Positions 16,729 through 27,356 of a stretch of DNA of 64,000 nt are shown here, one piece after another; positions within the stretch are counted from its first letter, which is position 1, and every line of letters starts with the position of its first letter. The notes below the pieces were generated by a model, which had not been told where the DNA came from, searched no databases, and was given only the letters and a program-made list of their open reading frames with translations. The stretch is from positions 1 to 64,000 of the forward strand of contig NZ_JBKBQG010000003.1 in NCBI RefSeq assembly GCF_046292825.1. The letters are read 5' to 3'. Origin of the DNA: Salinarimonas sp046292825. Lineage in GTDB: Bacteria > Pseudomonadota > Alphaproteobacteria > Rhizobiales > Beijerinckiaceae. The position numbers and the translations under genes were made by a program.

Positions 16729-18296
16729 CGCTGCGCAACATCGTCCTGATTTCCGTCGATGCCATGGGCGCACGCCTCGTCGGCGCGCCGACGCCTCTGC
16801 ACGCGAGCCCCACGCCGGTGATGGACCGGATGGCGGCCGCGGGCGTCACCTTCACGAGGGCTTTCGCGGTGGCCTACCCCACGCAATTCGCGATGCCGGG
16901 GCCGATCGGGATGCGGCTTCCCCTCGACGAGGGTGGCTACCATCTCGGCCTCGCGCGCTCGGACGGGGAGACCCTGGCCGAGCGCCTCAAGAGGCGGGGC
17001 TATCGAACCGCCGGCGTAACCACGGACTTCTACACGAGCCGCTGCTACGGCTATGCCCGCGGGTTCGACGATTACGTCGAGTTCCAGGACTTCGCGTGGC
17101 ATGCGAACGGTGTCGCCCGCAACGACGTGGACCATCTCGCCGCACGCGTGCGGGCAGGCACCTACCCGGAGGACGTGGCGACGCGCGCGCTCGCGGAGAA
17201 GCTCGGCGCGTTCTACGAAGGTTGTGCCCACTACGCGCGCGACCGGTCGAACCGTCTCGCCGCAGGTGCTCGCCCGTGGCCGCAGATCGACAATTGGCGC
17301 TTCGACGAGATCGCCGCCTCGATGGAGGAGGCGCTCGGGCGCTGGCGGCAAGATCCCTGCGGTCATGCCCGGGCGATCCTGGCCGGCACGCCCTTCATCG
17401 GGAACGCCCTCGCCGGCCTGCGAATCGCTCCGCACTATCCCGACGCCGAGGCTCCGTTCGCCGACGCGCGCGAACTCGTCCGGACGATGTCCTGCTCCGA
17501 CGAGCCGTTCTTTCTGTGGGTTCATCTCACCGACGTACACGGGAACATCACGCCCGATCTTGCCGGCATGAGGCCGACCAGCGACCTCGATCGCCGTTTC
17601 CGCGCGAATCTCGACGAGGTCACGCCGTTCGGGCGCCGCGATCAGGACTGGCCGGGGCAGGCGGAACGAGCCGACCCGCGGACACTGGCGCATACCGATC
17701 GCGCGATCGGCGATTTCCTGGCCTTTCTCGGCTCGGAAGGGCTCTGCGAGCGAACCGTCGTCGCGCTCACGGCCGACCATGGTACCCATGCCCCGGAGCG
17801 GTGGTTCTACGGAGCGCATCATGGGGTCAGCGACCATCTGAACTTCTGGGAGGAGCTCCTGCACGTTCCCCTCGTCGTGACTGGCCCCGGAATCGAGCCG
17901 GGGGCGGTCCACGAGCTGGTCTCGACGCTCGATGTCGGCTCCATCCTGGAGGCCGCGGCCGATCGCGATCGGCTCGGTCCCGAGGCCGCCTCGCAAGCTC
18001 TCGCGCGGCGTTTCGGGCGCGATCACGTGATCGCCGAGCATGCGCTGCCGGGGACCTGCCTGCCGCAGTTCAAGCCGATCAAGATCTGCGTGCGCGACGA
18101 ACGCCGAAAGATCGTTTATCTCGACACGCCGGGCCGGGACTGGGGAGAGTCGCACGTGATCCATGCTTTCGATCTCGTCGCCGATCCGCACGAGACGCGA
18201 AATCTGCATGCGATCTGCGAGCGCGACCCGGGCTTTCGACGGCTGATCGACATCGCGCGCGACCGCGCCGCGCATCTCCGGGAGAACCGTCGATGA
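16725..18296 (+). CDS. Alkaline phosphatase superfamily (sulfatase-like) hydrolase
   Basis: A 523-residue protein with the sulfatase/phosphotransferase fold: metal-site ISVDAM at the N-terminus, the HLTDVHGNI segment, LTADHGTH and a late His in VSDHLNFWEELLHVPLVV. The usual formylglycine signature C-x-P-x-R is replaced by AYPTQ, so it is probably not a classical sulfatase; a Thr or another residue may be the nucleophile, as in phosphotransferases and phosphonate or phosphate-ester hydrolases. No signal peptide is visible, which suggests a cytoplasmic site. It overlaps both neighbours by 4 bases. Confidence 0.75.
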   Translation: MTLRNIVLISVDAMGARLVGAPTPLHASPTPVMDRMAAAGVTFTRAFAVAYPTQFAMPGPIGMRLPLDEGGYHLGLARSDGETLAERLKRRGYRTAGVTTDFYTSRCYGYARGFDDYVEFQDFAWHANGVARNDVDHLAARVRAGTYPEDVATRALAEKLGAFYEGCAHYARDRSNRLAAGARPWPQIDNWRFDEIAASMEEALGRWRQDPCGHARAILAGTPFIGNALAGLRIAPHYPDAEAPFADARELVRTMSCSDEPFFLWVHLTDVHGNITPDLAGMRPTSDLDRRFRANLDEVTPFGRRDQDWPGQAERADPRTLAHTDRAIGDFLAFLGSEGLCERTVVALTADHGTHAPERWFYGAHHGVSDHLNFWEELLHVPLVVTGPGIEPGAVHELVSTLDVGSILEAAADRDRLGPEAASQALARRFGRDHVIAEHALPGTCLPQFKPIKICVRDERRKIVYLDTPGRDWGESHVIHAFDLVADPHETRNLHAICERDPGFRRLIDIARDRAAHLRENRR

Positions 18297-18919
18297 GCGA
18301 CGACGGGACACGCAGGTCGGCGATCGCCGACGAGCCCTCCGCGGACGAGCTCGCACGCATAGACGAGCAGCACTTGATCCGCACCCGCCTCGAGCCGGCG
18401 GATCTGCTGCTCGTCTTCGGCACCCGAGAAGGCGTGCCCGAGTTCCTTGCGACGATCTCCATGCTCTGGTCGGCACACCTGTTCCGGTACGCCCTCGTGA
18501 GCGGCGGTCCCACATGGGGGATGAGCGAGACGGAGTGCACCGTGCTCAAGCGCGGCATGGTGGAGGCGGGCATTCCCAGCGCGCTCATCCTCGAGGAGCA
18601 CCGGGCGACGAACACCGGCGAGAACGTCCTGTTCTCCTTGCCGATCATCGATCGCGTCCTGGGCCGCGCGAGCATTCGACGCGTCGCCTGCCTGGGCAAG
18701 ATCTGCACCTCCCGCCGCTATCCGATGACGCTTCATCGGCATTGGCCCGAAGTCGAGAAGCTGCTCGTGCCGGTGAACTATTTCCCGACGCCGCGTGCCC
18801 GCTGGCGCGAGGACGACGCCTTTCGCCACCGCGTCGTGTCCGAATGGCGCAAGATCGAGCCTTACAAGGCACGCGGCTTCATCGTCGATTGGGAGCCCTC
18901 GTCCGCTTCTCTCGGTTGA
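18293..18919 (+). CDS. YdcF/SanA-like (DUF218) protein
   Basis: A 208-residue protein with the DUF218 pattern: LLVFGTREG, YALVSGGPTWG, then a regulatory E (SETEC), GIPSALILEE and ATNTGENVLFS. The fold binds nucleotides or S-adenosylmethionine in E. coli YdcF, and related SanA/ElyC proteins act in envelope polymer metabolism. It lacks the usual membrane segment, so it is probably cytoplasmic. It is last in the ATGA-coupled five-gene cassette. The function in this context is unknown. Confidence 0.75.
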   Translation: MSDDGTRRSAIADEPSADELARIDEQHLIRTRLEPADLLLVFGTREGVPEFLATISMLWSAHLFRYALVSGGPTWGMSETECTVLKRGMVEAGIPSALILEEHRATNTGENVLFSLPIIDRVLGRASIRRVACLGKICTSRRYPMTLHRHWPEVEKLLVPVNYFPTPRARWREDDAFRHRVVSEWRKIEPYKARGFIVDWEPSSASLG

Positions 18920-18996
18920 CGCGAGCCCGCGAACCATGTTTCTCGACCGGAGGGCGGCAGATCCGGCGGCCGCCCGGAGGCGACGTTCGATCGGCG

Positions 18997-20112
18997 ATGC
19001 AGGTCTTCGGGCTCTACTCCCACATTCGCGCCAATCGCTGGCGATCGGGCCTCCTGATCGTCGGGCTGTTCCTGCTCGTCTTCGCCGTCGCCTACGCCAT
19101 CGCGCTCGTGATCGCCGCGGCCGGGGAGCTCGAGGACGCGCCCTTCGACGTGATCGCGTGGGCGGCGCTCGACAGCCTCCTGTTCGTCGCGCCCGGCCTC
19201 GTGGTCGGCACCGCGACCTGGGTCGCGCTCTCGCTCGCGATCAACGCGCGGGTGGTCGATGCGGTGACCGGCGCGCGCGCGATCTCGCGCGAGGACGATC
19301 CGCGCCTCTACCGGATGCTCGAGAATCTCTGCATCTCCCGCGGCATGCCGACGCCGCGGCTGAAGATCGTGCAGAGCGACGCGCTCAACGCCTTTGCGAG
19401 CGGCATCACGCAGAAGCAATACGCCGTCACGCTCACGAGCGGGCTCGTCGCCGCCCTGGACGATGCCGAGATCGAAGCGGTCATGGCCCACGAGCTCACC
19501 CATATCCGCAACGAGGACGTCCGCCTGATGATGATCGCGGTCGTCGTCGTGGGCGTGATCAGCTTCGTCGGCGAGATCGTCTTCCGCTCGCTGCGCTTCG
19601 GCGCGATCCGCGGCGGGCGGATGGGGATGGGGGGCGGATTGGGGGGCGCCCGCGTCGGCGGTCGCGGCGGCGGCGGGCGCGGGGGCGGGGGCGGCGCGGC
19701 CGTGATCGCGATCCTCGTTGCGATCGCCATCGTGCTCGTCGCCTGGGCGCTCTCGATCGGCATCAAGCTCGCTCTGTCGCGCTCGCGCGAGTATCTCGCC
19801 GATGCGGGCGCGGTCGAGCTGACCAAGAACCCCGACGCGATGATCTCCGCCCTTCTCAAGATCCGCGGCCGCGCCGACATCGAGCGCGCGCCCGCGACCG
19901 TGATGGAGATGTGCGTCGAGAACCCGCGGGTGGGCTTCACGGCGCTTCTCTCCACCCATCCCACGATCGAATCGCGGGTCGAGGCGCTCGTGCGCAATGC
20001 CGGCGGGCGGATGCCCCCGCCCGAGGCGCTCGCCCCGCAGCCGCCACCCGCCGAACTCGGCGACGGCTCGGCACCCGGCGAGGACGCCTCTCCGCGCGGG
20101 CCCTGGGGGTAG
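18997..20112 (+). CDS. M48 family metalloprotease (HtpX-like)
   Basis: A 371-residue membrane zinc protease. Two N-terminal membrane helices (about 18-40 and 56-84), the zinc motif HELTH at 165-169, another hydrophobic segment at 178-194, then an unusual Gly/Arg-rich stretch of about 30 residues (205-234), a further membrane helix, and SREYLADAGAVELT carrying the third zinc ligand. HtpX-like enzymes take part in membrane-protein quality control. It is the expected partner of lemA, from which it is separated by the cassette. The ATG at 18997 was chosen because the mature membrane domain starts there; the frame is open upstream but without codon bias. Confidence 0.88.
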   Translation: MQVFGLYSHIRANRWRSGLLIVGLFLLVFAVAYAIALVIAAAGELEDAPFDVIAWAALDSLLFVAPGLVVGTATWVALSLAINARVVDAVTGARAISREDDPRLYRMLENLCISRGMPTPRLKIVQSDALNAFASGITQKQYAVTLTSGLVAALDDAEIEAVMAHELTHIRNEDVRLMMIAVVVVGVISFVGEIVFRSLRFGAIRGGRMGMGGGLGGARVGGRGGGGRGGGGGAAVIAILVAIAIVLVAWALSIGIKLALSRSREYLADAGAVELTKNPDAMISALLKIRGRADIERAPATVMEMCVENPRVGFTALLSTHPTIESRVEALVRNAGGRMPPPEALAPQPPPAELGDGSAPGEDASPRGPWG

Positions 20113-20192
20113 CCGCTCGCGCACCGCCGCTGCTTGCCGTAGCGTCTGCGCAACAGCGCGCGGCGATCGGCGCGGGCGTCGCATCGGATGCT

Positions 20193-20222
20193 TTGACGGC
20201 TCGCGGATCGCTCTGCTAGAAC
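20193..20222 (+). promoter_or_regulatory. Candidate sigma-70 promoter of rpoN
   Basis: TTGACG (20193-20198), an 18-base spacer and TAGAAC (20217-20222), about 60 bases before the rpoN start. The -10 closely resembles that of the rRNA promoter at the left edge of the window. Confidence 0.55.
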
Positions 20223-20286
20223 ACGGGGAGTTCGAAGCAAAATCCGTGCCGCGCAGCCATGCGCCGGAGCGGGCGGGGGGCCGCGC

Positions 20287-21807
20287 ATGAGTCTGTCGCA
20301 ACGCATGGAGCTGCGCCAGGGCCAGTCCCTGGTGATGACGCCGCAGCTCCTGCAGGCGATCAAGCTCCTGCAGCTCTCCCATCTCGATCTCGTCGCCTAT
20401 GTCGATGCCGAACTCGAGCGCAATCCGCTGCTCGAGCGCGTCGAGGAGGCGGAGGGCGTGCGCGAGGCGCCGGCGCCCGAGCCGGAGGCGGCGCTCGCCG
20501 GCGATTGGGCGGGCGAGAGCCTCGCGCCCGAGCGCTCCGAGATCGAGGCGCGGCTCGACACCTCGCTCGAGAACGTGTTTTCCCCGGACGGCGCGGGCGT
20601 CGGTCCCGGCATCGAGGCGCAGGCCTTCGCGGAGGGCGACCGGCTCGCCCTCTCGCCGGTCTGGAGCGGGGCTGGGAGCGGCGGCTCCTTCGACGGCGAG
20701 GAGCCCGATTTCGCCGCGAGCCTCACCCGCGAGGCGAGCCTGCACGAGCACCTCGCCGCCCAGCTCGACCTCGCGATCGTCGATCCGCGGGCGCGGCTGA
20801 TCGGCCGCTTCCTCATCGACGCGATCGACGAGGCGGGCTACCTCTCCGAGAGCCTCGCGGCGATCGCCGAGCGGCTCGACGCCGAGGAAGCGGAGGTCGA
20901 GCGGGTGCTGCGGGTGGTCCAGACCTTCGACCCGAGCGGCGTCGGCGCGCGCGATCTCGCCGAATGCCTTGCGATCCAGCTCGCCGAGCGCGACCGCCTC
21001 GACCCGGCGATGCGCGCGTTGCTCACCCGTCTCGACCTCCTCGCCAAGCGCGACCTCGCGGCGCTGCGCCGCCTCGCGGGCGTCGACGAGGAGGACCTCG
21101 CCGAGATGATCGCGGAGATCCGCGCGCTCGAGCCCAAACCCGGACGCGCCTTCGGCGGCGGGCCGGTCGAGGTGCTCGTGCCGGACGTCTTCGTGCGCCC
21201 CGCCGCCGACGGATCCTGGCACGTCGATCTCAACCCCGACACGCTGCCGCGCGTCCTGATGAACCAGACCTACTATTCCCGCGTCGCGCGCGCCGCGCGC
21301 ACGGAAGAGGAGCGCGCCTTCGTCTCCGATTGCCTGCAGACGGCCAATTGGCTCACCCGCTCGCTCGATCAGCGCGCGAAGACGATCCTCAAGGTGGCGA
21401 GCGAGATCGTGCGCCTCCAGGACGGCTTCTTCGCGCACGGCGTCACCCATCTGCGGCCCCTGAACCTGAAGACGGTGGCGGACGCGATCGGGATGCACGA
21501 ATCGACCGTCTCGCGCGTCACCGCGAACAAGTCGATCGGCACGAGCCGGGGCGTGTTCGAGATGAAGTACTTCTTCACGGCCGCGATCTCGGGGACGGGC
21601 GGCGACCAGCATTCCTCGGAAGCGGTGCGCCACCGCATCCGCCAGCTCGTCGATGCCGAATCTCCCAAATCCGTCCTGTCCGACGATCAGCTCGTGCGCA
21701 TCCTGCGCGGCGAGGGGATCGACATCGCCCGGCGCACGGTGGCCAAGTACCGGGAATCGCTGCGCATTCCCTCCTCGATCGAGCGCCGCCGGGAGAAGGG
21801 CGGTTGA
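20287..21807 (+). CDS. rpoN: RNA polymerase sigma-54 factor
   Basis: A 506-residue sigma-54 factor that directs RNA polymerase to -24/-12 promoters and needs enhancer-binding ATPases. Region I with its Gln/Leu-rich activator-contact segment is at the N-terminus (QSLVMTPQLLQAIKLLQLSHLDL), followed by an acidic variable region, the core-binding domain, the HTH (LKTVADAIGMHESTVSRVTANK) and the RpoN box ARRTVAKYRE near the C-terminus. It is complete. It is followed by hpf and ptsN, the conserved proteobacterial rpoN cluster. No clear -24/-12 site was found in the window. Confidence 0.95.
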   Translation: MSLSQRMELRQGQSLVMTPQLLQAIKLLQLSHLDLVAYVDAELERNPLLERVEEAEGVREAPAPEPEAALAGDWAGESLAPERSEIEARLDTSLENVFSPDGAGVGPGIEAQAFAEGDRLALSPVWSGAGSGGSFDGEEPDFAASLTREASLHEHLAAQLDLAIVDPRARLIGRFLIDAIDEAGYLSESLAAIAERLDAEEAEVERVLRVVQTFDPSGVGARDLAECLAIQLAERDRLDPAMRALLTRLDLLAKRDLAALRRLAGVDEEDLAEMIAEIRALEPKPGRAFGGGPVEVLVPDVFVRPAADGSWHVDLNPDTLPRVLMNQTYYSRVARAARTEEERAFVSDCLQTANWLTRSLDQRAKTILKVASEIVRLQDGFFAHGVTHLRPLNLKTVADAIGMHESTVSRVTANKSIGTSRGVFEMKYFFTAAISGTGGDQHSSEAVRHRIRQLVDAESPKSVLSDDQLVRILRGEGIDIARRTVAKYRESLRIPSSIERRREKGG

Positions 21808-21825
21808 GGCGCGGGCGAGCTTTCG

Positions 21826-21854
21826 TTGACGAGGCGGGGGATCAGCCCTTACCT
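21826..21854 (+). promoter_or_regulatory. Possible promoter of hpf-ptsN
   Basis: TTGACG (21826-21831) with a 17-base spacer to TTACCT (21849-21854), about 50 bases before the hpf start. The -10 is poor, so this is tentative. Confidence 0.35.
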
Positions 21855-21905
21855 CTGTGGACGATAGACGCGGTCCGGCCACGAGCCGGCCCCAAGGGGG
21901 AAGGA

Positions 21906-22490
21906 ATGACGCTTCGGATCTCCGGCAAGAACATGGACATCGGCGAGGCCCTGCGCAGCCAGGTGCAGGGGCGGGTCGACGCGGCTCTGTCCAAATATTT
22001 CGACGGCGCCGTCACGGGGCACGTCACGATCGAGCGCGAGGGCTCCGGCTACCGTGCCGATTGCGTCCTGCACCTCGCGACCGGCGTGACGCTCGAATCG
22101 ACGGGCCTCGCGCACGACGCGCCCGCCGCCTTCGACCAGGCCGCCCACCGCATCGAGAAGCGCCTGCGTCGGCACAAGCGGCGTCTGCGCGATTACGGCG
22201 CCGAGGGCAACGGCCGCGCGGTCGAGGCCGCCTACGCGATCATCGAATCGCCGGCCGAGGAGCCGGAGGAGACGGAGGCGGCGGACGAGGCCTATCACCC
22301 CGTCGTCATCGCGGAGACCACCCGCAAGCTGCATCGCCGCTCCGTCTCGGAGGCGGTGCTCGAGCTCGATCTCTCGGGCTCGGCGGCGCTCGTCTTCCTG
22401 CACGCTGGCACCGGACGCGTGAACGTCGTATATCGCCGCCACGACGGCGCCATCGGCTGGATCGATCCGAGCCCCGAGGCGTCGTCCTGA
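21906..22490 (+). CDS. hpf: Long-form ribosome hibernation promoting factor
   Basis: A 194-residue long HPF that binds the 30S subunit and drives formation of inactive 100S ribosome dimers in stationary phase. The N-terminal S30AE domain (about residues 1-105; ISGKNMDIGEALRSQVQ, then a basic HRIEKRLRRHKRRLRDY) is joined by an acidic linker to the C-terminal dimerisation domain (SVSEAVLELDLSGSAALVFLHAGTGRVNVVYRRHDG). The ATG at 21906 follows a GGGGGAAGGA ribosome site. It lies in the conserved rpoN-hpf-ptsN order. Confidence 0.92.
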   Translation: MTLRISGKNMDIGEALRSQVQGRVDAALSKYFDGAVTGHVTIEREGSGYRADCVLHLATGVTLESTGLAHDAPAAFDQAAHRIEKRLRRHKRRLRDYGAEGNGRAVEAAYAIIESPAEEPEETEAADEAYHPVVIAETTRKLHRRSVSEAVLELDLSGSAALVFLHAGTGRVNVVYRRHDGAIGWIDPSPEASS

Positions 22491-22563
22491 CGCGCCGCGA
22501 GGCGGGCCGCACGGCCGGTCCCGCGTCGCGGTCCGTTCATCAGCTGCGCGAGCACATGGTCCG

Positions 22564-23028
22564 ATGCCCCTCGTCGAACTCCTCTCACCCGATGCCGTCG
22601 CGCCCTCCTTGAGGGTGCAGGGCAAGAAGCAGGCGCTCCAGGAGCTCGCCGGGCAGGCCGCGAAGCTGACCGGGCTCGACGCGCACGAGATCTTCGAGAC
22701 GCTGCTCCAGCGCGAGCGTCTCGGCTCGACCGGCGTCGGCGAGGGCATCGCCATCCCGCACGGCAAGCTCGCCAAGCTCGATCGGCTGTTCGGCTTCGTG
22801 GCGCGGCTCGAGAAGCCGATCGATTTCGACGCGATCGACGGCATGCCCGTCGACGTTCTGTTCCTGCTGCTCGCCCCCGAGGGCGCCGGCGCGGACCACC
22901 TCAAGGCGCTCGCCCGGGTCGCCCGCGTCCTGCGCCAGCCCGGCATCCTCGACCGCGTCCGCGCCGCCCACGACGCCGACGCGATCTACGCGGTGCTCAC
23001 CGAGAACTCGGCCCCCGCCGCGGCGTGA
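22564..23028 (+). CDS. ptsN: PTS IIA-like nitrogen regulatory protein
   Basis: A 154-residue EIIA-Ntr, the terminal phosphoacceptor of the nitrogen PTS (PtsP-PtsO-PtsN), which regulates potassium transport and other functions. The phosphorylated His lies in GIAIPHGKL, with the surrounding STGVGEGIAIPH typical of the family. Position after rpoN and hpf and length (about 150) both agree. It converges with the TadE/TadG-like gene 13 bases away. Confidence 0.93.
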   Translation: MPLVELLSPDAVAPSLRVQGKKQALQELAGQAAKLTGLDAHEIFETLLQRERLGSTGVGEGIAIPHGKLAKLDRLFGFVARLEKPIDFDAIDGMPVDVLFLLLAPEGAGADHLKALARVARVLRQPGILDRVRAAHDADAIYAVLTENSAPAAA

Positions 23029-23041
23029 GGCGCCTCGCCTC

Positions 23042-24070
23042 TCACCGCACGAGCCGCACCGCGATCGCGCCTTCCTCCCGCAGGGGGCAGCTCATCACGA
23101 GGCGGATGTCGTCGTAATCCTGGTCCGTCCAATCTCCGATATGCGGCGGGCGGTCCTCCCAGCCGAGGTAGAGATACTGGCCCGCGACGCAGGCGCGGGC
23201 GTTGACGGCGGGGGTGCGGTGCTTCTCGTTGTTGTTCGGCAGGATCCCGCCCTGGGCGCGCGGACGGCAGGCCTCGCGGGTCTCGCACAGGATCGATTCG
23301 ATCAGGTCCCGGTAGCGCGTGTTGTAGCGTTCGACGCCGTCGACGATCGTCGTGTCGGTGAAGTGCTCCCAGCGTGGATTCGTGAGGCGCGCCGCCTCGC
23401 TCCTGCGGGCGTCGCGGATGTTGACGAGCTGGAAGCTGACCGTCTCGTGCGAGAGGCATTCGATCACGAGCCGCTGCGGCGCCCGGGCGACGCCCTCGGG
23501 CGTGTTGTCGGAGATCTTCACGAAGTCCATCCGCTCGTCCTCGGCGGTGGCGAGGTGGTCGGGCACGAGCGGGCCGTTGCGCTCGTTGCGCCTCGGATCG
23601 AAGCAATAGGCGCGCAGCTCGTTGTAGTCGTCCGCCTCCGGATCGAGGTTGGCCGTCTCGATGAACGTGCGCACGCGCGGCTGGCGGGCGACGGCGACAG
23701 CGGTGACGCCGATCTCCATCGCCGGCACGAGGAGGGCGCCGATCGTGGTGGGGATCCGTCCCTCGACCTCGACGCGGTAACGCCCGACGCCCTCCGGCCG
23801 GCCGACCACGCGCAGACCCTCCAGCCCGGCGACGCCGTGCAGGTCCGCCACGAGAGCGACCGGGTCGGGGAGCGGCACGCCCAGCCGCGAATCGCGCGCG
23901 AGCCTCAGCGCCGTCGCGTCCGCCGCGCGCTGGATGGCGGTCTGGGCCCCCGTCGCGCGCGAATAGTCGACCGCCGCGCCGACGAGCGCCACGAGCGGGA
24001 CGGCGGCGAGGCCGAAGATCACGGCCGTGACGCCGGAGCGGTCCGCCATGAGACGCCGAACGATCCGCAT
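23042..24070 (-). CDS. TadE/TadG family pilus-assembly-like protein
   Basis: A 342-residue protein with a TadE-like N-terminal region: DRSGVTAVIFGLAAVPLVALVGAAVDYSRA is a single membrane helix preceded by the conserved RSG and followed by QTAIQRAADATALRLAR, as in Flp pilus TadE/TadG proteins. The remainder is an extracytoplasmic domain with several cysteines. No other tad gene lies nearby, so it may be a stand-alone secreted or surface protein. I chose the ATG at 24070, with GGAGGCTCTCT directly upstream; an ATG at 24208 would add 46 atypical residues. Confidence 0.78.
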   Translation of the reverse strand: MRIVRRLMADRSGVTAVIFGLAAVPLVALVGAAVDYSRATGAQTAIQRAADATALRLARDSRLGVPLPDPVALVADLHGVAGLEGLRVVGRPEGVGRYRVEVEGRIPTTIGALLVPAMEIGVTAVAVARQPRVRTFIETANLDPEADDYNELRAYCFDPRRNERNGPLVPDHLATAEDERMDFVKISDNTPEGVARAPQRLVIECLSHETVSFQLVNIRDARRSEAARLTNPRWEHFTDTTIVDGVERYNTRYRDLIESILCETREACRPRAQGGILPNNNEKHRTPAVNARACVAGQYLYLGWEDRPPHIGDWTDQDYDDIRLVMSCPLREEGAIAVRLVR

Positions 24071-24290
24071 AGAGAGCCTCCACGATTCGAAGCGAATTCG
24101 ACGCGCATTCGAGCGAACGGCATGCCAGGCGCCGTGTCCCGGAACGGGACACGGAACCGGCGACGCACGGTCGGTCTTTCTCCACGATCGGATGCGGGCC
24201 GCCTCCATTGCGCCCGCGCGCGCAACCCGCTAAGCGATCCCCCGAGCGCGCCGCCCGCGTGCGCAGCCAGGCCGGAGCGGGAGAGACCCG

Positions 24291-26501
<2,211 letters not shown>

Positions 26502-26513
26502 GGAGAGCCGTCG

Positions 26514-26750
26514 ATGCCGATGGATGCGCGCGACATCGAGCGCATGATCAAGGAAGCGATCCCGGACGCGCAGGTCGAGATCCGCAATCTCGCCGGCGAC
26601 GGGGACCATTACGCGGCGACCGTGACCTCGGCCTCGTTCAAGGGCAAGAGCCGCGTGCAGCAGCATCAGATGGTCTACGCGGCGCTCCAGGGCCGCATGG
26701 GCGGCGTTCTGCACGCGCTCGCGCTCACCACCATTCCCGCGGACGGCTGA
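26514..26750 (+). CDS. BolA family protein
   Basis: A 78-residue BolA-like protein with the class II KH fold: IERMIKEAIPDAQVEIRNLAGDGDHY, then FKGKSRVQQHQMVYAALQ and a C-terminal HALALTT. BolA proteins pair with monothiol glutaredoxins (Grx4) to bind [2Fe-2S] clusters, and the grxD gene lies 55 bases downstream. Candidate ligands are the His in the GDGDHY loop and the invariant His near the C-terminus. It starts 12 bases after purL. Confidence 0.9.
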   Translation: MPMDARDIERMIKEAIPDAQVEIRNLAGDGDHYAATVTSASFKGKSRVQQHQMVYAALQGRMGGVLHALALTTIPADG

Positions 26751-26805
26751 CCCGATCCCCTCAACCCGTGCCGGCGCCTTGACCGTCGGCGACAGGAGAA
26801 ATCCC

Positions 26806-27141
26806 ATGGCCAATGCTCACGAGACCATCGATGCCGAGGTGAAGGGCAACGACGTCGTGCTCTTCATGAAGGGCACGCCTCAATTCCCGATGTGCGGCTT
26901 CTCGGGCCAGGTCGTCCAGATCCTCGGCTATCTCGGCGTGCCCTACAAGGGCGTCAACGTGCTCGAGGACGAGGGCGTCCGCCAGGGCATCAAGGACTAT
27001 TCGAACTGGCCGACGATCCCGCAGCTCTACGTGAAGGGCGAATTCGTCGGCGGCTGCGACATCACCCGCGAGATGTTCCAGTCCGGCGAGCTCCAGCAGA
27101 TGCTCGCCGAGAAGGGCATCCCGGTGAAGCAGGGCGCCTGA
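26806..27141 (+). CDS. grxD: Monothiol glutaredoxin Grx4
   Basis: A 111-residue CGFS-type monothiol glutaredoxin that carries and transfers [2Fe-2S] clusters. The active site CGFS is in PQFPMCGFSGQ, followed by WPTIPQLYVKGEFVGGCDI. The length is typical. The ATG at 26806 has GACAGGAGA upstream. The adjacent BolA supports a Grx4-BolA complex in iron-sulfur trafficking. Confidence 0.93.
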   Translation: MANAHETIDAEVKGNDVVLFMKGTPQFPMCGFSGQVVQILGYLGVPYKGVNVLEDEGVRQGIKDYSNWPTIPQLYVKGEFVGGCDITREMFQSGELQQMLAEKGIPVKQGA

Positions 27142-27173
27142 CGCGCGCCTGCCCGCACAAGCTTCGGCTTCCA

Positions 27174-27204
27174 CGAGCCCGCTCGGCCCTGCCGGGCGGG
27201 CTCG
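27174..27204 (+). terminator. Hairpin terminator after grxD
   Basis: A 14-bp stem (27174-27187 with 27191-27204, one G-U type mismatch) around a CCT loop, followed by TTCGCATTC. It lies 32 bases after the grxD stop. Confidence 0.6.
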
Positions 27205-27289
27205 TTCGCATTCGCCTCGGGCCGATCGCCGCCCCCTTCCGCGTCGGAAACCGACGCGCCGGCCTACCTGTGGATGGGTTTGTGCAGCG

Positions 27290-27350
27290 CAACTAAACAA
27301 ATATTGCAAAAAACACAACTATTGACATTTACAGGACTCGTAGAGAAACT
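27290..27350 (+). promoter_or_regulatory. AT-rich promoter region of the carrier-protein-ligase cluster
   Basis: 27301-27360 is only about 37% G+C by hand count. TTGACA is at 27322-27327; GAAACT lies 17 bases further on (27345-27350), or TAGAGA at 13 bases. The -10 assignment is uncertain, but the base composition and position directly before the MFS gene make this the likely start of the cluster transcript. Confidence 0.45.
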
Positions 27351-27356
27351 GCGCTC

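Noticed and set aside
23042..24070. Part of a complete tad (Flp pilus) locus
   Set aside because: No cpaA-F, tadB/C or flp prepilin genes are present nearby; only one TadE/TadG-like protein is seen.
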